From Candidatus Pseudobacter hemicellulosilyticus (GTDB lineage Bacteria; Bacteroidota; Bacteroidia; Chitinophagales; Chitinophagaceae): a stretch of 64,000 bases of DNA. The notes under the pieces are model-generated. The model was given only the letters and a program-made list of their open reading frames with translations, did not search any database and was not told the DNA's origin. This document shows positions 45,132 to 53,930 of the stretch, piece after piece. Position numbers and translations under genes: made by a program. Each line of letters opens with the position of its first letter. Within the stretch, counting starts at the first letter, position 1. The stretch is from the NCBI GenBank assembly GCA_029202545.1, contig CP119311.1:5022001-5086000 (forward strand), in the 5' to 3' direction.

Positions 45132-46715
45132 TTATTGATTGTCTGTGTTTGTTTGCTGTACAGGCAGCACCAGGATAAATGTGCTGCCTTCGCCTTCCTT
45201 ACTCCTGGCAGTGATAATACCATGATGGGTATCAACGATCTTTTTCACAATGGCCAGCCCAATGCCGGTACCCTCATATTCCTCGCGGGAATGCAGGCGC
45301 TGGAAAATAGCAAATATCTTGTCCAGGTAGATCTCATCAAAACCAATACCGTTATCTGTTACGGTGATCCGGCAATAAGGGCCATCCAGCGCCGGCTCAC
45401 TGTCCAGTTCCAGGTCCGCGACCAGTTCACCCTGGATATGCAACTCAGGCTGCTCCAGTTTGCTGGAGAATTTCAGGGCATTGCTGATGATATTCTGGAA
45501 CACCTGGCGGATCTGTGCAGGGATCACTTCCAGGGACGGAATATCACCCAGGTGGATCACCGCTTTTTTCTCCTGGATCAGCAGTTCAATATCCACCATG
45601 ATCTCGCGGATCACAGCGCTGATATCCGTTTTGTCAAATTCACCGGTGATACTGAGCTTGGAATAGTTGAGGACATCGGAGATCAGCCGGTTCATCCTTT
45701 CAGAGCTGTGGATCAGGCGGTCCATATAGTTGATAGCTTCCCGATTATCCGCCAGGAATTTTCCTTTTACCAGGTGACTGAAGACCTGGATCTTGCGCAG
45801 CGGCTCTTTCAGGTCATGGGAGGCCACATAGGCAAACTGCTGCAGCTCATGGTTGGTGGTCTCCAGGTCCTGGTTGGCCTGCAGCAGTTCCTGGGTCCGT
45901 TCATTGACGCGCTGTTCCAGTACCTGGTTCACCATGCGCTGTTCATGGATATCTGTGAAGATACCCACCCACTTGATGATATTCTCCCGTTTGCGGACAG
46001 GGGTCATGGTGAAGAGATGCACCCGGAACTCTTCTGCCTTGAGTGGCCGGATAGGCACTTCGGTAGCAGTCTGGGTGCCGGAGCCAACGGCCTGCCGGAT
46101 CAGGTCTGCAATGGAAGGCGCATCCGCCGGTGTCTGCGGCAGCATATCCTTCCCAAAGGAATACTGGTACCAGTAGCGGTTCACGAATTCAATAATGCCC
46201 TGGGCATCGGAAGTGAAAGCCACCTGGGGAATGGATTCCAGGATGGAGCGCAGCTCTTCCACACTCTGGTGCAGTCCTGCCTGCGCCTGTTTGCGCACTT
46301 CTATCTCTTCCCGCAGGGTCTTCTGGATCTCGTTGAGTTCCCGGGTCTGCATCTGGAGGCGGTAAAAGGTCTTCACCTTCAGCAGGAGGATATCGGGATC
46401 AAAAGGTTTGGTGATATAATCAATGGCCCCGGAGGTATAACCACGGGCGATGAATCGTTTTTCTGTATTAACAGCGGAGAGGAAGATAATGGGAATATCC
46501 TTCGACTTACTGTACCCAGTAAGCGCTTCTGCTACTTCGAACCCATCCATGCCAGGCATCTGCACGTCCAGGATGATCAGGAAATAAGTATTCTTCAATA
46601 CTTTCCGGAGTGCTTCTTCTCCTGATGAAGCGGTGTCGATCTGGAACTGATTAAGCTCGAGCAATTTCTGCAACGAGAAAATATTCTCGGGCCTGTCGTC
46701 AACAATGAGTATCAT
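45132..46715 (-). CDS. response regulator-PAS-histidine kinase fusion
   Basis: A 527-residue soluble signalling protein that begins the cluster. The receiver domain (1-120) has Asp50 in LIILDVQMPGMDG; a PAS sensor spans about 160-285 (TSDAQGIIEFVNRYW); the phosphoacceptor His300 is in YVASHDLKEPLRK; the ATPase domain shows NIISNALKFS, DNGIGF and GTGIGLAIVKK. No membrane helix. A receiver ahead of the kinase suggests it receives phosphate from, or is gated by, another kinase, probably the hybrid protein encoded next. Function beyond signalling is unknown. Confidence 0.92.
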   Translation of the reverse strand: MILIVDDRPENIFSLQKLLELNQFQIDTASSGEEALRKVLKNTYFLIILDVQMPGMDGFEVAEALTGYSKSKDIPIIFLSAVNTEKRFIARGYTSGAIDYITKPFDPDILLLKVKTFYRLQMQTRELNEIQKTLREEIEVRKQAQAGLHQSVEELRSILESIPQVAFTSDAQGIIEFVNRYWYQYSFGKDMLPQTPADAPSIADLIRQAVGSGTQTATEVPIRPLKAEEFRVHLFTMTPVRKRENIIKWVGIFTDIHEQRMVNQVLEQRVNERTQELLQANQDLETTNHELQQFAYVASHDLKEPLRKIQVFSHLVKGKFLADNREAINYMDRLIHSSERMNRLISDVLNYSKLSITGEFDKTDISAVIREIMVDIELLIQEKKAVIHLGDIPSLEVIPAQIRQVFQNIISNALKFSSKLEQPELHIQGELVADLELDSEPALDGPYCRITVTDNGIGFDEIYLDKIFAIFQRLHSREEYEGTGIGLAIVKKIVDTHHGIITARSKEGEGSTFILVLPVQQTNTDNQ

Positions 46716-46867
46716 ATAAACAGCTAAATAAGAGGATTTTACCTGAAAAAAGAACTTCTGGCAGGGGAATTATCTACACAGGATGAGAATATTTGTCTAC
46801 TGTAAAAACCGTGCCAGCAGCGGGATTGGAAAGATCGGCCTCCGCCGGGCGCTCCTTCCAAAAGAAA

Positions 46868-46944
46868 AAGGCGTCCCGGATGGACCGGGACGCCTTACTA
46901 ATCATTGCTTATGAGGGGTAAAAGCGTCTCTTTGTTGGAGACGC
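46868..46944 (-). terminator. two tandem terminators of the phytase operon
   Basis: Read on the minus strand after the phytase stop: hairpin one has arms GCGTCTC (46924-46930) and GAGACGC (46938-46944) followed by TTTT; hairpin two has 12-base perfect arms at 46868-46879 and 46885-46896 followed by TTTTTCTTTT. The two share the GCGTC core. Hairpin one also has a T-run on the plus strand. Confidence 0.8.
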
Positions 46945-46969
46945 CTTTTTTATTGTCAATAACCCCGTT

Positions 46970-48091
46970 TTATTTTTTGAGGAGGCTATCGCCCAGGATC
47001 TTTTCCGCCTGGTAGAAATGGAAGGTCCTGTCGTCACTCATGGCGATAAAGATGCCCTTCGGGAAATCCGGTCCCAGGGGAACGGATACGGACTCATTGC
47101 CATCGCTTTCATGCGCCATCACCCGGGTGATCTTCAGGAGCGGGTGATGATGCGGATTGCCACCTGATCCCTCACGGGGGAAGATATGGAACTGGTCCGC
47201 CTGCTGATCGGAGAGCAGGATAAAACCGGTGCTGTCCGATGTCTGGTAAATAGACAGTCCTTCATGGTCTTCCTTAACGCCGGTGGTAGCAAACAGGGCC
47301 AGCTGCTGGTTCCCTTTTTCCGGGTCGGCATAGTATTTTCTGACGCCTACGCCCTCATCGGAATAGTAGATATAACCCAGCTGGTCATCCACCACAATGG
47401 CTTCAATTTCATGCTGACCGCTGTAGGCGCCAAACTTGCGCACCAGCGTAGCCTTCACCTGGCCTTTGCCATTATCAGTCAGCAGGTACTGCCAGAGATA
47501 CGTACTGTCGGTAGGTCCTGTTTTCCGGCCAACAATGGCATAAACAGCACCCGCCCTGTTCTTATACAGGGCAATGCCCATCAGGTCCCGGTATTCAGGA
47601 AGGGTCTGCCCTACAAATACGGGGATACCGCCGCCGTCAACCGGTTTCATATCCGGCAGGCTGTAGATCCGCAACTTATGCGTGATCCTTTCCGTGGTCA
47701 CGGCTATATCCACCGGTTTGCCGCCCAGGATCAGGCCGTATTCAATATCCACATTATTGGGTCTTTTCAGTCCGCGTACGGAACGGGCCGTATCCATTTT
47801 ACCCTGCAGGTTAAATACATAAAGACCACCGTTCTCATCCTTATCTGTGCCTATCACCAGGCTCTGTGCCGGATCCTGCGGATTGATCCATACAGCAGGA
47901 TCATCGGTATCGTTAGGAACGGTATCCGTGATGTACAGGGGTTTTACCGGCAGGGTATCGGGTGGTGCAGGTACAGCAGCTGTGTTGTCAGCTGCATTGC
48001 CGGCTGCCGGTGCGTTGCCGCAGGACAGGAGCCAGGCGCTGAAGCAAAAAGTCATCGTAGCAATGCCAATGTTTCTGTTGATCCTTTTCAT
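46970..48091 (-). CDS. beta-propeller phytase lipoprotein
   Basis: A 373-residue 3-phytase of the beta-propeller (BPP) family that releases phosphate from inositol hexakisphosphate with calcium. The start at 48091 gives a lipoprotein signal with Cys24 (AWLLSCG); the frame to 48196 is longer but lacks a leader. Propeller landmarks: DTDDPAVWINP, GTDKDENGGLYVFNLQGK, GRKTGPTDSTYLWQY, HEIEAIVVDDQLGYIYYSDE and EGLSIYQ. The acidic and basic substrate-site residues of the family are largely present as far as can be judged. It is the last gene of an operon with a TonB receptor and an acidic lipoprotein, ending in two tandem terminators. Confidence 0.9.
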   Translation of the reverse strand: MKRINRNIGIATMTFCFSAWLLSCGNAPAAGNAADNTAAVPAPPDTLPVKPLYITDTVPNDTDDPAVWINPQDPAQSLVIGTDKDENGGLYVFNLQGKMDTARSVRGLKRPNNVDIEYGLILGGKPVDIAVTTERITHKLRIYSLPDMKPVDGGGIPVFVGQTLPEYRDLMGIALYKNRAGAVYAIVGRKTGPTDSTYLWQYLLTDNGKGQVKATLVRKFGAYSGQHEIEAIVVDDQLGYIYYSDEGVGVRKYYADPEKGNQQLALFATTGVKEDHEGLSIYQTSDSTGFILLSDQQADQFHIFPREGSGGNPHHHPLLKITRVMAHESDGNESVSVPLGPDFPKGIFIAMSDDRTFHFYQAEKILGDSLLKK

Positions 48092-48116
48092 GAGTATGCT
48101 TTTTGTACGGAATTTT

Positions 48117-49151
48117 TTATTTGGACAATACGAGCTGGATCTCGTCAGTTTCTTCATCATCATATTCCAGGGTGAGCAGCAGCTGCAGCTTGCCATCCAC
48201 TATTTCAAAGCTGCCTTTGGCAGTGAATTCCTTAATACTGCCGTCCGTTTGTTCAATCTCGCCAACAAATTCAATATCGCCATCGGCGCTTTGCAGGGAC
48301 AAGTCTTCCAGGTCGGCCTCAATTTCGATCTCTTTATTCACTTCTTCGGGACCGTCACATTCTTCGATGATCTCGGTCTCTTTGAGTTCCACTTTTACTT
48401 TCACCTCGTTGTACTCAATGCTGATCTCAATCTTCTCCACGGCATCTGCTTCCAGGCCGGCAATATCTTCGCTGATACTGCTGAACAGGGCTTTGAAAGC
48501 CGCAAAGGCAGCGGGATCGGAATGATCAAGTTCCCAATCGCCCTGCACGCCCTCATCATCCAGCACTTCATAGGTGAAGTCCACACCGTTGTTGATGGCT
48601 ACGGAACGGCCGGCCGCTTCCACACTGGTCAGTGTAAAAACGATGAAGCGTTCGTCCTCATTCAGCACATCGTCGTTGAGCAGGTCTTCGTCGGTGGCAA
48701 ATTCCACTTCAATTTCGGTAACGCCTTTGGGAAATATTACGCTGCCTTTACCGGTGCTGACATCAAACTGCAGGTCCAGGTCAATACCCTGGTCTTCTGA
48801 AGTGGTGCAGTCATCTATTTCATAAAAGGCCTTCGCTTCTTTAATATAATCCGCCAGGCGGGCAAAGCCTTCAAATTCTTTGACGGCAAAATATACTTTC
48901 ACATCCTGGTCCAGGGGCAGTACTATACCGCCGAGTTCCTTGCCGGAGGGATCCACCCGGTCGTTGAGGGTAAGTTTGAAGCTGAAGGCATCAGCATCTT
49001 CCAGGTCGCCATCACCTTCATCATCAAATTTGATCACCTGGGGAAAGGCTTCGGCGGACAGGGGATCCACCAGGTCGTCATTTTGTTTATCGCAGCTGCC
49101 GGCCATGGTGAGCACCAGGGCAGCGCCTATCAGTAACTGGAATGGTTTCAT
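48117..49151 (-). CDS. acidic surface lipoprotein of the phytase operon
   Basis: A 344-residue lipoprotein with Cys20 in LTMAGSC. The mature protein is very acidic, with Asp/Glu-rich runs such as DDEGDGDLEDADAF, DLLNDDVLNEDE and LEYDDEETDE, and beta-rich. A central part (about 45-190) resembles a Calx-beta-like or Ig fold. The acidity suggests calcium binding; beta-propeller phytases need calcium and act on calcium-phytate, so a calcium-phytate binding role is an attractive inference. Lies 48 bases after the TonB receptor and 25 before the phytase. The family is not one I recognise. Confidence 0.7.
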   Translation of the reverse strand: MKPFQLLIGAALVLTMAGSCDKQNDDLVDPLSAEAFPQVIKFDDEGDGDLEDADAFSFKLTLNDRVDPSGKELGGIVLPLDQDVKVYFAVKEFEGFARLADYIKEAKAFYEIDDCTTSEDQGIDLDLQFDVSTGKGSVIFPKGVTEIEVEFATDEDLLNDDVLNEDERFIVFTLTSVEAAGRSVAINNGVDFTYEVLDDEGVQGDWELDHSDPAAFAAFKALFSSISEDIAGLEADAVEKIEISIEYNEVKVKVELKETEIIEECDGPEEVNKEIEIEADLEDLSLQSADGDIEFVGEIEQTDGSIKEFTAKGSFEIVDGKLQLLLTLEYDDEETDEIQLVLSK

Positions 49152-49199
49152 AACTGTTCAGTTGAATACATTAATGCACAATGGGATTTTGCAATCAGG

Positions 49200-51947
49200 T
49201 TATTTGCCGGTAGCGCGGAGATCGAATTTTACGCCGAACCTGGCCCACCAGGAGTAGAACTCACGCTGGCTGATCACGTCTTTGTTACCCAGGAAGGTTT
49301 CAAAAGGCTGGTTGGTGAGGTTAAGCGCTTCCACAAACAACCTGAACCGGGGGCTGATCACATAGCTGGCGTTCATATCCAGCTGCATCCGGCTTTTCAC
49401 GTAGAGGTCTTCACTTGGTTCGCCCCCAATTTCACTAAGGTATTCGCCATTGAAGTTAGCCGCCACCCTTACTACGAATTTGCGGGATTCAAAGGCCAGC
49501 GCCAGGTTACCTACGCTGGAAGCCTGACCGGGCAGTCGCAGTTCTTCCGTAGCATCGGGTTTGGAACCGTCTGCCTCCCGGCTTTGCAGGCTGGCTTTGG
49601 AATGGGTATAGGTATAGTTGGCGTAGAGGCTGAACTTACCCAGGATGCCCGGCAGGAAATCCAGTTTACGCTGGAAGGCCAGTTCCAGGCCGGTGAGGTT
49701 TGCCTCGTTGCCGTTCTGGGCCTGGATCACATCAATGCTGGGAATGATAGGCGTTCCGGTCAGGGGGTAGGGGTTATTGAACAATACTTTGCGGTAAATG
49801 AAATCGTCCAGTTTTTTATGGAAGAACCCAACCGATACGATGCCCACATTACCAAAATAATGCTCGGCCATCAGGTCCAGGTTCAGGGCCTTTGTGGGCT
49901 TCAGGGCCGCATTGCCAATGGTGGCTTCATTGTCTTCCCGGTTGATCTCCTGGGCGGGGATGATCTCAGCAAAATTCGGTCTGGCATAAGAGTAAGTAGC
50001 CGATGCCCGGAGGTTGGTATACCTGTCCAGTTCATAGCGCAGCTGAACCTGGGGCAGGAGGAAATCATAATTGGACGAACCGGATACGGGGCGGATAGCT
50101 TCCAGGTCGCCGGCAGCATCAATCAGCACGTCTTTGGAATCATAGCTGACCTTTGTGCGCTCATAGCGGAGGCCGCCTACCAGCAGCAGTTTTTTGAACT
50201 GGTGGCGGGCCATGGCAAAGCCGGCCACTACGTCTTCCTTAGCTTCAAAGGATTCCAGCGCTTCATCAATGGCCTTGCTTTCCACATCCAGCTCAAAGAG
50301 GCCGGGGTTGGCATTGAAGTAGCGGTTGAAACCACTGACATAAAGCGGGCGGCCGATGGGGTAGCGGTTGTCCAGCAGCTCATCTTTGGTGCTTTCCTCG
50401 TCAAACTGGTCCAGGGTGGGCACGCCGCCGGATGATTCAAATACATTATTGGTGATGGTATAACTTTTCTTTTTGGAGCGGAATTTGGCGCCGAACTTAA
50501 TGGTCCCGCCGCTGTTGCCGGTCTTATAGGGAATACCGATCTCGAACTTAGCGGTCAGGTTGCGGTCTTTGGCAAGCGTTTTACCATACCCTGCTTCGTT
50601 GAATTCATAGTTGCTGTTATCAGTAAAACCAGGCGCAGTGATAGTTGGCCATTTGGGATCGGTGAACCTGAGTTCGGAAGGCAGCCCGGCCACAAAACCG
50701 ATCTCCTGATCGTAGGGGGTGTTCTGCCGGCCTTCAGAATACTGGGCCTCATAGTTCAGGAAAAAGCTGTTGAAATTATGCTTGCCGCCGAAGTTGAAGG
50801 TGTTGACGGTCTGGGCCTCAAAACGATCCTTGGTGGCTTTTTCTATTTCTTCATCCTCCGGTTTGAAGATAGTGGCGCGGCGCCATTCCCGGTCGGTGAA
50901 GCGGCTGTAGAGGGTGCGGAAATACAGCTCATGACGTTGGTTGAATTTATAATCCACGGTGCTGCTGAAGCCGGCGCGGGTACGTTGCAATTCATAATCG
51001 CGCAGCTCCACTTCATTATCGAAGGGTTCACGTTCCCAGTTATCGCTGGCCAGGTGGTTATGGTAGTAGTTACCATTCAGCATGACGCCCAGCTTTTCTT
51101 TTTTGCCGAAACGTTTATCAAACTGGAGCTGGCCCTGGATATTGGGCTGTTTGATAAGGGCATTGTAGCCGCCGGCCAGGGAGCCGCTGAAATGGGCGTC
51201 CTTGTTGAGGGCGGTCCTGGTCACCAGGTTCACGGCGCCGCCAACGGCATCCCCATCCATATCGGGGGTGAGGGTCTTGCTGACCTCAATAGACGCCAGC
51301 TGATCGCTGGGAATGGCGTCCAGCGCCACAAAGCGTACATCCGCTTCAGGAGAAGGGATCTGTTCACCGTTCACGCTGATATTGGTGAACTGGGGCGCCA
51401 GGCCACGGATCAGGACATAACGGCCTTCTCCCTGGTCCCTTTCAATGTTCACGCCGGGGATCCTTTGCATGGCCTCGGCGGCATTAGGATCAGGGAAACG
51501 GCCGATCTGGTCAGCAGAAACGATGTTCCTGATATTGTCCGCATTCTTCTGCTGGTTCAGGGCCTTGGCCTGTCCCTGGAGGAGACCGGTGATCAGCACA
51601 CCGTCCAGTTCAGAAACGGAACTGGACAATACAATGGGCAGGCTCAGCACCTGGCCGGCATTGACAGTTACTTTAAGGGTAGTGTCCCGGTATCCCAGGA
51701 AACTGACGGAAAGGGTGAGGTTACCCGGTTTTACATAAAGGGTGTAAAGGCCGTTGCCGTCAGCCATGGTCCCATTATTGGTACCAGCCACTTTAATGGA
51801 GGCGCCGGCCAGCTTCTGCTGGGTATGGACACCGGTAACGGAGCCTTTGATAAGGGCATTTTCGGAGGACGACTGGGCCCGCCCGATCATGGCTACGCAG
51901 GACAGAAAAACGAGTAAAAGAATTTTTTGCATAGTCGGCTTTTTCAT
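49200..51947 (-). CDS. TonB-dependent outer membrane receptor of the phytase operon
   Basis: A 915-residue receptor. The start at 51947 begins the signal peptide (MKKPTMQKILLLVFLSCVAM); the frame to 52025 has no leader. Order: carboxypeptidase-regulatory-like domain (residues about 30-115), plug with ADQIGRFPDPNAAEAMQRIP and YVLIRGLAPQFTNISVNGEQ, then a 22-strand barrel ending WARFGVKFDLRATGK. The SusD partner is absent, so it is not a SusC-type pair. Genes downstream (acidic lipoprotein, phytase) make inositol phosphates or calcium-phytate the likely cargo, but this is inferred. Confidence 0.92.
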   Translation of the reverse strand: MKKPTMQKILLLVFLSCVAMIGRAQSSSENALIKGSVTGVHTQQKLAGASIKVAGTNNGTMADGNGLYTLYVKPGNLTLSVSFLGYRDTTLKVTVNAGQVLSLPIVLSSSVSELDGVLITGLLQGQAKALNQQKNADNIRNIVSADQIGRFPDPNAAEAMQRIPGVNIERDQGEGRYVLIRGLAPQFTNISVNGEQIPSPEADVRFVALDAIPSDQLASIEVSKTLTPDMDGDAVGGAVNLVTRTALNKDAHFSGSLAGGYNALIKQPNIQGQLQFDKRFGKKEKLGVMLNGNYYHNHLASDNWEREPFDNEVELRDYELQRTRAGFSSTVDYKFNQRHELYFRTLYSRFTDREWRRATIFKPEDEEIEKATKDRFEAQTVNTFNFGGKHNFNSFFLNYEAQYSEGRQNTPYDQEIGFVAGLPSELRFTDPKWPTITAPGFTDNSNYEFNEAGYGKTLAKDRNLTAKFEIGIPYKTGNSGGTIKFGAKFRSKKKSYTITNNVFESSGGVPTLDQFDEESTKDELLDNRYPIGRPLYVSGFNRYFNANPGLFELDVESKAIDEALESFEAKEDVVAGFAMARHQFKKLLLVGGLRYERTKVSYDSKDVLIDAAGDLEAIRPVSGSSNYDFLLPQVQLRYELDRYTNLRASATYSYARPNFAEIIPAQEINREDNEATIGNAALKPTKALNLDLMAEHYFGNVGIVSVGFFHKKLDDFIYRKVLFNNPYPLTGTPIIPSIDVIQAQNGNEANLTGLELAFQRKLDFLPGILGKFSLYANYTYTHSKASLQSREADGSKPDATEELRLPGQASSVGNLALAFESRKFVVRVAANFNGEYLSEIGGEPSEDLYVKSRMQLDMNASYVISPRFRLFVEALNLTNQPFETFLGNKDVISQREFYSWWARFGVKFDLRATGK

Positions 51948-52166
51948 GCGGCAAATGTTGACAGAATGCCGCAGGAATCGCGGAAAGGGCCGTGAACAAA
52001 AAGGCAACAGCCTCTTTACCACCATGAACAGAAGAGCAACCGTCCTGTAACAAATGGATCCATAAAATTGAGGTTCAAATATTTAGTGCGTAGCAAAAAG
52101 TACATTAAGGAATTATTACCAGCTGCGTTCCGTAACAGGACGCCGCCATTTTTTCTGGTGACCGCA

Positions 52167-53828
52167 TCAGATGGTCTGCACAAAAGCCGTGAGGGATTCA
52201 CCCTGTGGCAGGTCCAGTTTTTTCCTGACCCGGTATCGGAGCACCCGGAGGCTGTCCCCGGTTACGCCCAGCAAAGTGGCCATATCAGCTGAATTGAGGT
52301 TCATGCGGACCAGGGCCAGCAACCTGGTTTCACCAGGCGTCAGTCCCGGGCAAACCTGCTGGAGGTTGTCCATGAAAGCAGGGTGTACCTTATCAAAAAT
52401 GAGCCGGAACTCTTCCCAGTAAGTATCCTGTGAAAAACTGAAATTGATCTTTTGCAATAACTGGCGGACCTGTTTTTTCTGGTCTCTTTTATCGTCCTTG
52501 CTGATAACGGTCAATCCCTGCTTCAGTTCTTCCATCACCTCGTTCTTCTGGATGAGGTGGAGGATATGGGACGAAAGCTCGCGGCTCTTGAGGTCCAGTT
52601 GCTGTTTGAGCGAAGCTTCTTCTGCCTGCTGCCGCTTTAGTTCGACTTCCATCAAAGCGGTCTGGGTTTCATACACCTTCCGGTTGCCTTCATTGACGGC
52701 ACGCTCATTGCGGATCTTCATTTTCTGCCGGCTGATCACCAGGGCGCCCAGGAGGCCCAGCAGTACCAGGCCGGCGCTGATGGCCACCAGCAATAACCAG
52801 TTAAGCTTGCGTTCAGCATTGAGCCTGCTGATCTCCACCTGCTGCTTCTCCATGCCATGAAGGGTCTGCATCAGGCTGATCTGGTGGCTATTTTCCAGTT
52901 TATAGATAGTCTGCACCAGTTCCCGGCTTTTCTCCAGGTATATATAGGCGCTGTCAAACTGCCCCATACCGGCAAAATTTTCACTGATATCCCGGTAGGC
53001 GCTCTGCAGCTGGTATTTTTCACCGGTGGCCAGGGCCATGGAAGCCGCAGCCCTTGCATACTCCATGCCTTTGCTGAAGTAACCGGTCTTGCTCCATACA
53101 TCGCCCAGGTTATTGATGACTTCTATCTGGTCCAGCCGGTTGCCTGTTTCTCTGTATCCTTTGAGGGCCAGCAGGAAATAGTAGCGGGCAGAGTCATACC
53201 GTTCCCTGTCCTCGTAGATGCTGCCGATATTTTCATAGATCTTGGACAGCACCGCAGTATCCATAGCCTGCCGCGCATAGTGCAGCGCCAGCTGCTGGTA
53301 ATAATAGGCCGAGTCATGATCAGGCTTTTTCTCATACAGGTGACCAATGAGCCCGTAAGTGGCGGCCACACCTGCCGACTGGCGGAGCCGCTGGTAAATG
53401 GTCAGGGCTTCCCGGTACTGGCCGAAAGCTTCGTCCGACTGCCGGTTATACGTATATACCTTACCGAGAATATTGAGGTTGGCAGCCAGCAGCGCCGTCT
53501 GCTTCAGGTGGCGCAGCAGCTTGTCCGCTTCCAGCAGCTGTTCTACCGCTTCACTGTAATTGCCATGATGGTAAAGCAGCTGGCCCAGCTGCTGCAGCGT
53601 GATGGCTTCTTCCGGCTGGTTGCCCTGCTTACGGTATTGCTGCAGCTGCGTTTTAAGCTGGAGAAAGAAAGAGTCCGGCTGTTGGGGGACCAACTGATTG
53701 ATGTCCGATAGCCTGACCACCGGCAGCAATTCCTGTCCACGTACCTGGGGCATGAGCAGACAGCCCAGGAGCAGTAATATCCCGCAGACAGTTCTTTTTC
53801 CTGTAAAGTGATCGGTTTGTTTTTCCAC
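52167..53828 (-). CDS. membrane TPR protein with cytoplasmic LuxR-type HTH, probable regulator
   Basis: About 553 residues. Periplasmic tetratricopeptide repeats (about residues 55-340, for example GQYREALTIYQRLRQSAGVA) follow a leader; a membrane helix at about 350-370 (LNWLLLVAISAGLVLLGLLG) is followed by coiled coil and a C-terminal LuxR-type helix-turn-helix (about 485-550, ADMATLLGVTGDSLRVLRYR). No ATG fits; GTG at 53828 puts the leader directly at the N-terminus, GTG at 53888 would add 20 residues. The C-terminal half is related to that of the regulator at 14337. It lies upstream of the phytase-operon receptor in the same direction, with a 219-base gap, and is its likely regulator. Confidence 0.85.
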   Translation of the reverse strand: MEKQTDHFTGKRTVCGILLLLGCLLMPQVRGQELLPVVRLSDINQLVPQQPDSFFLQLKTQLQQYRKQGNQPEEAITLQQLGQLLYHHGNYSEAVEQLLEADKLLRHLKQTALLAANLNILGKVYTYNRQSDEAFGQYREALTIYQRLRQSAGVAATYGLIGHLYEKKPDHDSAYYYQQLALHYARQAMDTAVLSKIYENIGSIYEDRERYDSARYYFLLALKGYRETGNRLDQIEVINNLGDVWSKTGYFSKGMEYARAAASMALATGEKYQLQSAYRDISENFAGMGQFDSAYIYLEKSRELVQTIYKLENSHQISLMQTLHGMEKQQVEISRLNAERKLNWLLLVAISAGLVLLGLLGALVISRQKMKIRNERAVNEGNRKVYETQTALMEVELKRQQAEEASLKQQLDLKSRELSSHILHLIQKNEVMEELKQGLTVISKDDKRDQKKQVRQLLQKINFSFSQDTYWEEFRLIFDKVHPAFMDNLQQVCPGLTPGETRLLALVRMNLNSADMATLLGVTGDSLRVLRYRVRKKLDLPQGESLTAFVQTI

Positions 53829-53930
53829 ATTGCAAAAGTGAGCGCCACGGTCCAAACCGCAGCGCCGGAACAATAAGGAAACAATCACTTAACAGAAAGA
53901 TAATATCGTATACAGTGTACAGCTAAGCCA

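Noticed and set aside
45108..46625. 505-codon open frame on the plus strand
   Set aside because: Antisense to the REC-PAS-kinase, which has all kinase boxes.
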